From Homarus americanus (lineage: Eukaryota; Arthropoda; Malacostraca; Decapoda; Nephropidae): a stretch of 64,000 nt of DNA. Shown here in pieces: positions 1 through 9,899 of this stretch. The notes under the pieces are model-generated. The model searched no databases. It was given only the letters and a program-made list of their open reading frames with translations, and was not told where the DNA came from. Each line of letters begins with the position of its first letter. Within the stretch, counting starts at the first letter, position 1. The DNA lies in the NCBI RefSeq assembly GCF_018991925.1, contig NW_024737042.1:19964795-20028794 (forward strand), written 5' to 3'. Position numbers and translations under genes: made by a program.

Positions 1-927
1 GTCGGGTCGGTATGACAAGAGCAGGGACCCCGGTGTAGATGTTGGTGTGGGCCGCTTGAAGGAAGTGAAGGACTGGGACATGGGAGCATAAGACCTGGAA
101 TTTACATTTCTATTAGTTAAGGAATAATGGTCAGCCACTGGACCAGCATCAGCCAGGGTACAGATACCTCTCTGATCCAAGTGTGCTCGAATGTCGCCTG
201 GGATACACTTTCTAACCTCCTCTAGCAGGATTAGTTCAACAAGCTTGTCATGTTCTACATGGGCAGACTCACTTTCAATCCACCTCCGACAAAGAACCTG
301 TTTCTGCCTGAAGAACTCCACAAATGTTTGTTTGTCAGTCTTCCGGCAGTTACGGAACTGTTGCCGGTAGGCTTCAGGAACAAGTTTATAGGCGCTCAAA
401 ACCGCGGACTTAACAAGGGCATAGTCTCGACATTGATCCTCAGAGAGGGCAGAAAACACATCTAATGCTTTACCAGTGAAAGATCTATAAATAAGTTGAG
501 ACCATTGAGAAACAGGCCACTTGTTAAGTCGGGCAATTTTCTCAAAAAGAGAGAAGAATTTGTCTGGTTCTTCCTCATTAAATTTAGGAACACTGTTGAG
601 ACATTTGTCTACACTGAATGTTGAAGTATTACTACCTTGAGCCAAACCTCGTTGTTTGAGAGTTTCCAGCTCCACCTCGAGTCTTTTGAGTTCAACTTGT
701 AAGGCCAAATTACTTGGTGTAACAATTTCCTCTGAATTTCCCGACGGTTGGGCTATGATTTCATTGTCAATAAGGTAGTTGAGGACAGCCTCTTCTAACC
801 TAGACTTATTCATGGAAGAGCGGCCTTCTACTTCATAATAAGCAGCGAGGGATTGCCACTCTGCCTTAGTAAGCCCCTTCAGTACTTCGGCTGAAGGTGA
901 AGCCAAAAAGCTTTCCAGGTCAAACAT
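1..927 (-). pseudogene. gag: Gag of Gmr1-like Gypsy (copy 1), running off left edge
   Basis: Retrotransposon capsid-type Gag. The ATG is at 927 on the minus strand; the first residues are MFDLESFLAS. The protein matches, codon for codon over most of its length, the gag at 53568 on the other strand, so the two elements belong to one family. An acidic, helical N-terminal part with a possible coiled coil (LALQVELKRLEVELETLK) precedes the capsid-like part. Around position 22 this copy lacks one base relative to the other copy, so the frame breaks near the window edge. Unlike copy 2, it has no extra base in the middle of gag (near 290-330). The rest of the element lies outside the window. Confidence 0.85.
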
Positions 928-1228
928 GTTGAACTCAAAATCGAGTAGCGAAAAAAAAGTAACAGTGGCAGCTAAGCTAACTAGCTAGCTAATTAATAAT
1001 ATCAAAATGCAATCAACTGTGAAACACAGCAAGGGATTAACCAAACACCTGGTACACAAGATAAGGGTTAACTCACCAGTAGCTTAAGCAATAACAGGAG
1101 CAATATTAATGAACACTGTGAACACAGCAACTTGCATCCAAAAATACTTAGCGATGAAACAACACCTGGCGAGTAACAACACTTGATATGACACAATAAT
1201 GGTTAGCCCCCGGACACAGGCCCCCACT

Positions 1229-2050
1229 TGTCGCGGTTTCACTACCCTTTATACCTGGGGAGTGAAACCTACCCCAAGTTATTAACAAATAAAGGAACAA
1301 ATAGGGAACACAGCAATAATTATCCCCACAAAAACCTACTCAACTAGATGTACTTGAGTAAGTATGAACAAGTTGAAATAAGTAAGTCACAAAAGGGAAT
1401 ATAATTAATTAATTCAATTTATGTTCTAAAGGGAGTAATGACTAGCAAACATGAATTTAAGGGTATAAGTGATTGTATAATAAAATAAGAGTGATGCCGG
1501 AAGGGTGAAAATATACCGTAAGGAGTTAGACCAAACGAATATTACTTAACATAACTATGTTACACAGACATACAATCCCTACTAAATAGTTATTTCCTAC
1601 CAAACAGGAGATTCCTTACCACCAGGATCCCTTCCTAGGCCTAACTAAACGTGTCACTAATACTTGATACCCCTAGGGCATTGCAGAAGACTGGACAAGG
1701 CACTAGACAAGGGTCAAGGCTAGAGAACGAATGGACCCGTCTACCCTATGCCACGGTTTTTCGCTACTGGGGAAGAGTCACCACGCGGCAGAGGAGCGCT
1801 CCTCATATCACGTGATCCAGAACATTTGCTAGATAATTTATGTAATTTTTTAATACTACTCTTGATTTGAACTTAACAGAGTAAGACAATGATGCATATT
1901 AATAACATACATAAATATACAATTAACCTAAGTAACTAAGTACAATGATAATATAATAAGTGCAATTAACAAGTTAATAGCTTGTGTGAAATGTAGGCGT
2001 GAACATATGCCTCACGCTATGTGAGTTCCCGAGCGCTCAGGCACGTGACA
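1229..2050 (-). mobile_element. 5' LTR of Gmr1-like Gypsy copy 1
   Basis: On the minus strand the LTR starts TGTCACGTGCC and ends GCGACA, giving TG..CA ends and a length of 822 bp. It is nearly identical to the LTRs at 52423-53263 and 58318-59151. Between it and gag (928-1228) is the leader. Just inside the LTR (about 1211-1228) the minus strand reads AGTGGGGGCCTGTGTCCG, a likely primer-binding site starting TGGGGGC two bases in. The flank beyond the LTR starts cagtg; the matching target duplication would lie outside the window. Confidence 0.9.
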
Positions 2051-2699
2051 CAGTGTTGAAGAAAGGTTTCATAACCTGGACTAACAATTGGTATTTCAAT
2101 AGCAGCTGAACAGTTTTGTTGTGACGCCAGCGTTAATTACGAAGTTCCGGTGTCATCATACAAGATCTCCATATATACGTAGACTGTGAAGACTTGGCAC
2201 ATGGCAGTTTAGCTAGCGACCCAGCAACGACCAGAGTGATAACCAATCATCAGCAGTTTCTGATCACTGGTGGAGAAACTCCCCTAGTTTGCAGTGGACT
2301 CGTCTCTCACCAAGGCAGAAGCGTCTCATCATTGCCCACAATCCACCCACTCGACTCAGAACTCAGCTTGAAGGATCACATTTTCTATACAGACGTAATA
2401 CCCTGTAAAAATAGGTATTTAAATTACATAATTCTACACACATGAACACGTTCGAGAGATATCTTCACACCCATAGGTTCGTCGGATAGGATTATTTCAA
2501 TGATAAAGTGTCGAATGTAAGATTAATGTATTGAAATCCTATAATTTACAGTGGTTTATAAGTGTCTGTCTTCTTATTGATAGTTTAATAATTAACTACA
2601 ATTCATATTCATTTGTCTTGTAAATGAGAGGCAAGTGATCTACTTACTGTTAAGTATTCATTGACCCAAGGGGGCTAATAGATAATTTCTAAGTTTTCC
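2051..2699 (+). other. Non-coding stretch, probable 5' LTR/leader of the Gypsy at 2700
   Basis: No gene is supported here. The sequence lies directly between an LTR of another element and a Gypsy gag. A step from ...ATTTACA to GTGGTTTATAAG near 2546-2555 resembles the LTR end and primer site of some Gypsy elements. I found no second LTR copy in the window because the 3' half of that element is missing, so the LTR call is inference. Confidence 0.35.
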
Positions 2700-3287
2700 A
2701 TGTCTAATGTAGATGAAATCGAACGCTTAGCGCAACTGTTTGCTTACAACCAACTGGTCGATGATCAAGCCCAGACTGACATAGATTTTGAGTATGGAAC
2801 ACAGTTAAATGAGTCGGTAGGAAGTAGTGAGAAAGTTATAGACGAATTATTTGACGACTTAAACCGTCGTACCCTATGGTCTGGTAATTACTATAGTACC
2901 TCACCTAAGTATACTAAAGCAGTTACCCCTGTTACAGGTGATAGTGTGTCTGTTGCTAAATCGGTAACAACCTTATTAACCCAGCCTTCTGTTAGGAGTA
3001 AGAATACTAACTTGCTTAATACTAACACTACAATGGCGTCCTCTAACCCTCACACCAGTACTACTACCACACCTAAAGCTGATAATGTTATTAATATCAT
3101 GCAGCGCGGCGACTATGTTCGAAATTTCACGGGACAAGACGATTATAGGGTCGCACATTTTACTGAATGGCGCACATGCCTCCTCCCAGGCTCCTTATGC
3201 GGCACACCTAGCTCCGATTGCTCCTCCGCCCTGACATATAAACAGAAAACATCTTTCGATCTTTGCTTCAATAAATGTAGCCCGTAA
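2700..3287 (+). pseudogene. gag: Gag N-terminal ORF of a plus-strand Gypsy
   Basis: A 195-residue reading frame from the ATG at 2700 that begins MSNVDEIERLAQLFAYNQ. Its C-terminal part contains NFTGQDDYRVAHF, which looks like the start of a Gypsy capsid core, but the frame then turns into unrelated, cysteine-rich residues and stops. The capsid core therefore seems largely deleted. Its stop codon overlaps the ATG of the next frame (TAATGG at 3285-3290), and gag, zinc-knuckle ORF and pol follow in the expected order. The Gypsy assignment rests on this context rather than on strong motif identity. Confidence 0.6.
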
Positions 3288-3592
3288 TGGAAGATTGTTT
3301 TCAGCTTCGAGGTAATAGTGCTAATTTTAAGGCCACACCCGGTGCAAAGCCATTCTCAAGGTCAAACAGAGAGGTAGCCAAAGCAGCACCTCCTCCTCCT
3401 ACCCAGAAAGTGGGCAAATGGTGCGCTCTTCACAAATCGACATCTCATAGTTCACATGAGTGCGATATATTAATAAAGGCTAGGGGAGTGGACCTAAGTG
3501 AAACGGAGGTGTCGTATAGGCGCAAGCAGAAACGTCCCCAGGACAAGTCATCGGGGGAAGACCAGCGCACACCACAACAAGGAGAGGGATAG
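3287..3592 (+). pseudogene. gag: Gag C-terminal zinc-binding ORF of the same Gypsy
   Basis: A 101-residue basic frame. The motif KWCALHKSTSHSSHEC (about residues 45-60) has C-x2-H-x4-H-x4-C spacing, an atypical zinc-binding knuckle of the type seen at the end of Gypsy Gag proteins. It is followed by a Lys/Arg/Gln-rich tail suited to nucleic-acid binding. Pol begins about 70 bases downstream in another frame. It probably belonged to one Gag with the preceding frame before an internal deletion. Confidence 0.65.
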
Positions 3593-3660
3593 ATAGGGTA
3601 ATTCCCACCCCTCCTCACAGCACTTCTATAGCGGCCTCATTAGTAGCGGCGCTTAGCAAA

Positions 3661-5667
3661 GTGGAAGTGTTGTCAGTGCCGGTGAGAGTGGATAATACCA
3701 GATTGGCTCTTGATATAGACACAGGTGCTTGCGCTAATGTATTGGCCTTGACATCATATCACGAGTTACAACGTAAATTCCCTCACCGCAACTTCAAATG
3801 GAGGCCTAGTAACGCTGAGCTCGAAGGAGTTTCAGGTACTCAGCTGAGCATCAAAGGAATGGTGACGTTACCACTCAGATTCTCAAGACGTGGTTCTCCC
3901 TTCTACGCGGACTTCTATATAGTCCAGCAGTTTAATTTGCCAGCCGACGGGTTACTTGGTCTACCAACTCTTCGAAAGAACATGATAGATGTTCTTCCAC
4001 GTAATAATAGTGTTACGTTTAAAGGTGTTTCCTACACAGCAATGAGTCATTCTGAACCTATGCTCACAGCTAGGACGAAAGTGTTGTCTACCAATCCTAT
4101 TAAGAGGAAGGCGGATCGTGCGTCAGAGATACCTCTTGACCTCAACCACACACTTTCCCAGCGTGATTACAGCAGCAAGAGTTGGACGATCGTACCAGCA
4201 GTGTTGAAGAGTACTCTCCATTACCAAAATGAGGAAATCACCAAAGCAACTGTCGAACTACCCAACGTGTACACGGGCACAGATGTTGTGTGTCTCCCGG
4301 AAACATGCAAGGTAAAAGGGCTGTCATGTGAATCTACCCTGAGCACTATACGCCCTGGTGGTTTGACCGACGTACTGATTCTAAATCGAACAGGCGTTCA
4401 ACGAATCTTAAAGAAAGGATGTTATTTGTGTGATTTTCTAGTATATCACAACAATGTCGAAGTGCAACCTACTAAATTCCCAATTCGAGGTACTGTTGCG
4501 AAATGCCAACAGACTCGACTGGCCAGGATAGATCAAATAGCGCCTCATGTTAAGGGGATCGATCATCCCCAGGGCAAGTCACGCCTTTTAGAGCTGCATG
4601 CCGACTATAGAAATATAGTAGCCTTGCCAGGGGAAACGCTAGGTCAGACAGATTTAACATCCCATCATATAGCGTTAAAGGAGGGAACCAACCCTATTTA
4701 CGTACCAGCTTATAAACTACCTCATAGCCAGCGTGCTGTAATGCAAGATATGGTGCAGGGTATGTTAGATGAGAATGTTATTAGACACTCAAAATCCCTC
4801 TTTAATAGCCCATTATTCCTCGTCCCGAAAAAGGATGGTGGATGGCGCCCTGTTATAGATTTCAGGCGCGTCAATGATCAAACGATCCCTGATAGGTACC
4901 CTATGCCTATCTTGAGCGACATATTGCAATCCTTAGGCAAGGATAATGCGGTATTTAGCAACTTAGATTTGCTTAGTGGGTATTGGCAAATACCACTCGA
5001 TGAAAAATCACGAGAAATCACGGCATTTAGCACGCCTCTAGGCCACTTTGAGTTTCTACGAATGCCATTTGGTCTCAGAAATGCCCCACTAACATTTCAA
5101 AGAATGATCAACACCCTGTTTGCCGGACTAATTGGTAACACAGTCTGCGCTTATTTGGATGATCTAATAGTAGTCAGTAAGGACGTCGATTCCCATCTGA
5201 TTAAACTGCGTGAAGTGTTGGCCAAACTTTCCACAGCAGGCCTCAAAATAAAACTCTCGAAGTGTGAGTTTTTAAAATCCAGAATCCATTTCCTTGGTCA
5301 TGTAGTTGACGGTGAGGGCATACATACAGTTAATGATAAAGTCAAAGCTGTATCTCAGTTCCCGCGTCCTACCTCAAATGATCATGTGCGTAGCTTTCTC
5401 GGCTTATCTGGATATTATCGTTTCTTTATCAAGAACTATGCAACATTAGCATCGCCCCTAACGACGTTGCTCAAAAAAGATGCAATGTTTATATGGGATG
5501 CTGAACACGAAGATAGTTTTACGGCATTGAAGACAGCACTAACCAATGCCCCGGTTCTAGCATTCCCAGACTACACTCAACCTTTCACTCTCTGTACTGA
5601 CGCTTCCGGAATTGGAGTCGGAGCAGTGCTCATGCAAGAGGATACGCGTTGTAACATAAGAACATAA
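3661..5667 (+). pseudogene. pol: Pol of plus-strand Gypsy: protease, RT, truncated RNase H
   Basis: A 668-residue open frame without a natural ATG start (the first codon is GTG), normal for a pol made as a Gag-Pol product. Retropepsin lies at residues 15-110 with the active-site motif DIDTGA and the flap/exit motif GLLGLP. Reverse transcriptase lies at about 370-560, with FLVPKKDGGWRP, MPFGLRNAP and the catalytic box AYLDDLIV near 5149-5172. RNase H begins at about 630 (LCTDASGIGVGAVLM) and is cut off after about 25 residues, where the tail of a CR1-like LINE is joined at about 5653. Integrase and the 3' LTR are not seen. Domain order as far as visible is the ordinary PR-RT-RH of Ty3/Gypsy. 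Confidence 0.9.
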
Positions 5668-6426
5668 GAACATAAGAATGGAGGAAACTGCAGCTGGCCT
5701 ATTGGCCCATACTGGGCAGTCCCGTTTACACCCAACCCCTATTGCTCATATGAGCATCCAACCTATGATTGAAGCAATTCAGCGTATTCCAGTTAATGAT
5801 GATATTTGGTAATTGTTCCATTCATCCACTACTCTGTTTCCAAACCAGTGTTTACCTATTTCACGCCTAAATGTAAATTTGTCTACGAGTTCGCTCCTGG
5901 TTGGATAGTTTGAGTACCTTTGTAATGTCCCCTTTGTTTAGCCCTGCCTTCCACTTATACACCTCTATCAGGTCGCCCCTCGCTCTACGTCTCTCAAGGG
6001 AGTGCAAACTAAGATGCTTTAACCTGTCTCTATACTCAAGGTTCCTAATGCCCGGGATTAGTCTTGTCATTCTCCTCTGAATTATTTCCAAGGATTCTAT
6101 ATCCATTCTGTAATACGGTGACGAGAATTGAACGGCGTAATCCAAGTGGGGTCTCACAAGAGCAAGATACAGTTTTAGGATGACCTCGCTAGTCTTGTAA
6201 CTAACACTCCTTTGTATGAACCCAAGTACTTTATTAGCCTTGTTACGAGCAAAACACATTGTTTACTTGGCTCAAGGTTCCTACTTATCATTACTCCTAA
6301 ATCTCTCTCGCAGTCGGATTTATTCTATGGCATCGTTGTTCATCTGGTATCTGGTTTCCCTGTTTACATCTCCTATACTGAGTACTTTACATTTGTCCAC
6401 GTTGAATTTATCTGCCATTTTTCAGA
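5653..6426 (-). mobile_element. CR1-like LINE fragment (3' end), copy 1
   Basis: The minus strand encodes the C-terminal part of a CR1-type reverse transcriptase. One frame (6259-5867) reads NKANKVLGFIQRSVSYKT, then VRPHLDYAVQFSSPYYR and RRMTRLIPGIRNL, the typical thumb and post-RT region. Upstream, in shifted frames with stops, is a stretch recalling W-x-I-x-FN-x2-KC. The 3' end at 5653 carries a short terminal tandem repeat of the 8-mer TTCTTATG instead of poly(A), a CR1-style tail. It is inserted in the RNase H of the plus-strand Gypsy. Its upstream end is lost in the assembly gap. Confidence 0.85.
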
Positions 6427-6526
6427 NNNNNNNNNNNNNNNNNNNNNNNNNNNNNNNNNNNNNNNNNNNNNNNNNNNNNNNNNNNNNNNNNNNNNNNNNN
6501 NNNNNNNNNNNNNNNNNNNNNNNNNN
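6427..6526. other. Assembly gap (100 N)
   Basis: Exactly 100 N characters, the usual placeholder for a scaffold gap of unknown size. Any reading frame that crosses it is meaningless. Confidence 0.98.
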
Positions 6527-6790
6527 CGGCAGCCCTGGTGGTGACTGTGTGGCAGGGCCAACAACGACCTTGTTCCAAAAAGGACTCGAGCCAGAAGTAG
6601 TTTTCAGCTCTGGCCGAAGACTAATGAGTAGGCGAAGCAACTGAGAACCGTGGTCTATGTAAGAGGTGAAACTACTAGTATGGGCAAAATAGTGACGAAT
6701 CACCCTAGTAGATGGCGTGGACAGGTTGGTTGACGGGGCAGTTACCAGGCGAAATTCCGATTTGTGAAGAGACTCACTCCAGTATTATTA
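6527..6790. repeat. Dispersed repeat R1, copy 1
   Basis: About 6594-6770 is clearly similar to 30555-30735 (shared stretches include GAGAACCGTGGTCTA, AGTATGGGCAAAATAGTGAC and GGGGCAGTTACCAGGCGAA). No convincing protein is visible. It starts directly at the gap, and its end near 6780 abuts LTR-like sequence of the minus-strand element at 6960. It may be the end of an unidentified LINE. Confidence 0.6.
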
Positions 6791-6985
6791 AACAACATCT
6801 TCCTTAGAGGTCGTCATGTTTCAATGATTTAAATAAATGAGTCCTGAGGACACACAGTATAGTATAACTGGTGTGGCTGTAAATTAACTAATTCCAATAA
6901 AATTAATTTATAATATTAATTAGTTAAGATTATTCTAAATAAAATCAATGAAGGTCAGGTCATACTCACCCCCTCATAAGTCCTC
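6790..6985 (-). mobile_element. Probable 3' LTR remnant of Gmr1-like Gypsy copy 3
   Basis: On the minus strand, the RNase H remnant is followed by a purine-rich run (GGAGGACTTATGAGGGGG) and then TGAGTATGACCTGACC, which would be a polypurine tract and the start of a 3' LTR at about 6972. The rest is AT-rich and is cut by the R1 repeat. No second LTR copy is in the window, so the boundary is inferred. Confidence 0.45.
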
Positions 6986-8450
6986 CACAGACTTTGTGAA
7001 GACTGGGTGAGTACATATCAGCCACTAAGTTATCCACTCCTTTGATGTGGCTTGAAACCAAATGGAATTACTGGATTTGTTGAGCCCAGTGGAGAATACT
7101 TTGATTTGCCTGCTGCATCTTGTGTAGAAACGTCAGCGGATTGTGGTCTGTGAAGATGGTGATAGCCTGTGGGTGCTGATGTAGGTGACACTCAAACCGT
7201 CTGAGTGCTAAGACGAGAGACACATTCCTTTTCTATGAAGGAGTATCCATTTTGATGTTTCTTCAGCTTCGAGGAGAAATAGGAGACAGGATAAAGTACC
7301 TTCGTGTCCGAGTTCTCCTGTAATAATACTACTCCAACCCCCGTCTCATTGGCGTCAATATGCAGAGTGAATGGTAGGGTGAGATCAGGAGATTGTAAAA
7401 CAGGTTGTGAAGACAAGAAAAGCTTCAGTCGCTGGAAAGCTTCATCACATTCCTGAGTCCAGATGAAGGGGTTTTTTGAACTGGTGAGATTAGTGAGAGG
7501 AGTAGCAATGGAGGAAAAGTTGCTGCAGAAACGGCGATAGAACCCGGCCATTCCCAAGAAGCGCAGAAGCGCTTTACCTGGTGGTCGGTGTGGGAAAGGC
7601 TAGGATTCCCTCGACGTTGGCGTCCTTCGGTCGCACTACTCCTTGGCCAACGATTTGCAGATGGTGTAGGTAGACTACCCAACTATCAGCGGTTATCACA
7701 GATCATCTAGGTAGGCAGAAGTACAGGGGAGATCTCGTAGGGTATGATTTATAACTCTGAAAGGTAGCAGGGGCATTAATCATACCGAACGGCATCACCG
7801 TAATATTATACAAACCAAAGGGAGTGATAAATGCCGAAATCTCTATAGCTTTCTATGTAAGACCTATCTGATAGTAACCTTTCTGTAAATCTATTGTAGT
7901 AATGAATCTAGCAGCCAATATTATCAATAAGATCCTCAATCAGAGGTAAAGGGCAAGAATCAGGGACGGTTACCTTATTTATTTTAGGGTAGTCCGCACA
8001 AACCCGATTACTTTCATCAGGCTTAGGAGTAATAGACAAGGTGAAGAGCAAGGAGAGATACTATATTCAGCCAAATGGTGTTCAAGCAGATAATCAACTT
8101 CTTTTTTTCATAATTGCTTCCTATGAAATTAAGGCGATAAGCTGATGGTTTAATAGGCTTGACATCACTTGAAACCAGAGTTATATCATGAGCAAGGAGA
8201 TTGCAAAACCCAGGAAGGTCTGCAGTAACCTTATGGTAAACTAACAGCAAATGTCTTAGATCCTCCCTCTGAGGTAGGGGAAGATGGGAAAGATAAGAGT
8301 CTGAAGAAGCTATAATGACACTGTTTTGAGGGTTGCCTGGAGACAATGCGACATTGGTGTCTTCCATATCAACTTGAAAACCTTGAGGGTCTGTAGTTAA
8401 TTCCGTCACGGATTCTTGAACATGGATGTGGTTTGACATAGCTGATTTGA
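6972..8450 (-). pseudogene. pol: RT-RNase H remnant of Gmr1-like Gypsy copy 3
   Basis: Read on the minus strand. The stretch 8439-8023 gives the linker before RT (LVSSDVKPIKPSAYRLN matches the PIRQRPYRLN position of other Gypsy elements). Then 8010-7690 gives RT blocks TTIDLQKGYYQI, EISAFITPFGLY and NAPATFQ. The catalytic YxDD box is missing, apparently deleted near 7690. Next come MGMAGFYRRFCSNFSS (7557) and RNase H with LHIDANETGVGVVLLQ, then FTDHNPLTF near 7150, in several frames with stops. It lies downstream of its own integrase (8450-9230), so the order is IN-RT-RH. Clearly dead. Confidence 0.8.
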
Positions 8451-9230
8451 CAATGGCAGCCGAGTATCTTTACGGCGATCAGGAGTATGCTCAATGTAAT
8501 TTTTGTTTGAAAGTTACTGATACCCCACATAAGGATCTGTAAATTTACTTCTCAAAGAATGACCCGGAATGGGAAGAAAAGCCCAAACCTTTTCGCCTGG
8601 GGAAAAGGATCGGAGTTTAGTTTTAGAATGCTGGTAGAGTTTCATCTTGGTGTGGACGCTAGTTCCCTAGCTTGGGTCAACTTAGTTTTTAACTCATGAA
8701 GATATTGGGCAACTGAAGGGCTTCCAACAGGTAAGGCGGACGAATGCCGTATAATAACTCAAAAGGGGAGTAGCCTAGAGATTTTTTAGGACACTCACGT
8801 ATAGCAAAGAGGAGATTGTCGAGGTTTTCATCCCATTCAGTTTAATTTTCAGAGCAATACTTTTTTAACATTGATTTTAACGTTTGGTGGAAACGTTCTA
8901 AGGAACCTTGTAATTGGGGATGGTATGCCGAGGACGTTATCTGGGTAATCTCCAGTTCTTTTAACACTTGTTGGAATAGAGGGCAAGTAAAATTTGATCC
9001 TTGGTCTGACTATTTCAACCGGAATGCCAACAAAACTAAAAAGGCGCAAAAGGCATTTAACTATACTCTTGGAAGTGATGTTCTTTAAAGGATATGCTTT
9101 CTGATAGCTTACTTTAACTATGCCTTTTAGCAGGGGACAGGAGAGATATATTTTAGCTAAGTTGTAAGGAGGGCAAGAGGTTAAGTCTGCAACACGTACT
9201 TTCTCCCCAGTAAAATTTTTGGAAACCTGA
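8450..9230 (-). pseudogene. pol: Integrase remnant upstream of RT, Gmr1-like Gypsy copy 3
   Basis: The minus strand reads KAYPLKNITSKSIVKCLLRL (9094 onward), then frame-shifted SSAYHPQ and LERFHQTLK-type core blocks near 8930-8870, then YSPFELLYGIRP (near 8765-8730), the end of the integrase core. Several frames are needed, with stops in between. It is placed before, not after, the RT remnant on the same strand, as in the two elements at 52423-62800. Its N-terminal side is interrupted by the LINE fragment at 9231-9580. Confidence 0.75.
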
Positions 9231-9580
9231 GGGTTGTTGTCGTTGTTGTTAAGATTGTCGGACCGTAGTCCGACACGGGCCTTTGCCTGGAGGCGGCCCG
9301 TTTGGTGGTTCCGGCTGGAGCTCCTGGAGCAGCAGACCGGATTAGGATTGGAGGTGGACCCACCTGCAGATTGGAAGGATACTGCCGATTGCAAGTGTGA
9401 GCAGACCCCCCGATCAGTGGACGCTTACCACCAACCCCCACTCTTGGACGTGGTCAGTTTCGGAGTGGCGCGTCCCCCGAACTGCGGTCCGCACTTGCTG
9501 GGAGAGGATACTTTCTAAGCTATCTGGGTGGTGGGTATCGTGTGATGACCCGGAGAAGGTCATGATTGTGGTTAGTTTGG
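9231..9580 (-). mobile_element. 5'-truncated copy of the I-clade LINE 3' end
   Basis: About 350 bases match 13026-13363, the 3' end of the I-clade LINE on the same strand (shared TCGGACCGTAGTCCGAC-like block, GGAGCTCCTGGAGCAG, GTGGTCAGTTTCGGAGTGGC). The 3' tail on the minus strand is an AAC-rich run rather than poly(A). It is inserted between the protease and integrase parts of Gmr1-like copy 3. Reading frames across it are fortuitous. Confidence 0.8.
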
Positions 9581-9606
9581 ATAGCATCATGCTTTGAGAA
9601 GCCTCA

Positions 9607-9614
9607 GTATCCAG
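9607..9614. repeat. Left target site duplication of hAT-like transposon
   Basis: GTATCCAG, identical to 12648-12655. An 8-bp target duplication is the hAT signature. Confidence 0.9.
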
Positions 9615-9661
9615 TAGGGAGTGTCATAGGAGGGAAGATCAGCTAAAACTAATGGCCCATC
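9615..9661 (+). repeat. Left terminal inverted repeat of hAT-like transposon
   Basis: Outer 14 bases TAGGGAGTGTCATA, then a short AGGAGG-like block, then subterminal GGCCCAT near 9654-9660. These correspond to the right end read in reverse. Confidence 0.85.
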
Positions 9662-9734
9662 ACTTTTTTGGTAGATTTTAGTGTATATAAACAGAAAATA
9701 ATTTCAGTTTCAATATTTTGCAACCTTTTGCTAG

Positions 9735-9865
9735 GTAAATTTTTGCGTGAAATTTATCGAAAATCTAACGTACAGCTGCATTAGTGCATTACAATTAAAT
9801 AGTGAACATTGCTTTCTGACTTCATTCTTTAACAACCCAACTAACAATATTTTTTTCTGTTTCAG
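9735..9865 (+). promoter_or_regulatory. Possible 5'UTR intron of the transposase
   Basis: A donor-like AG/GTAAAT at 9733-9740 and a strong acceptor (pyrimidine run then TTTCAG) ending at 9865 lie 35 bases before the ATG. This would remove 131 bases of leader. Inferred from splice-site consensus only. Confidence 0.4.
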
Positions 9866-9899
9866 ATTCTGATGCATTTATAAGTTGATAATATTTGCG

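Noticed and set aside
2194..2445. 83-codon frame between two Gypsy elements
   Set aside because: No domain, AT-rich, in probable LTR/leader sequence.
6212..6703. Frames overlapping the N run
   Set aside because: They run through unknown bases and have no meaning.
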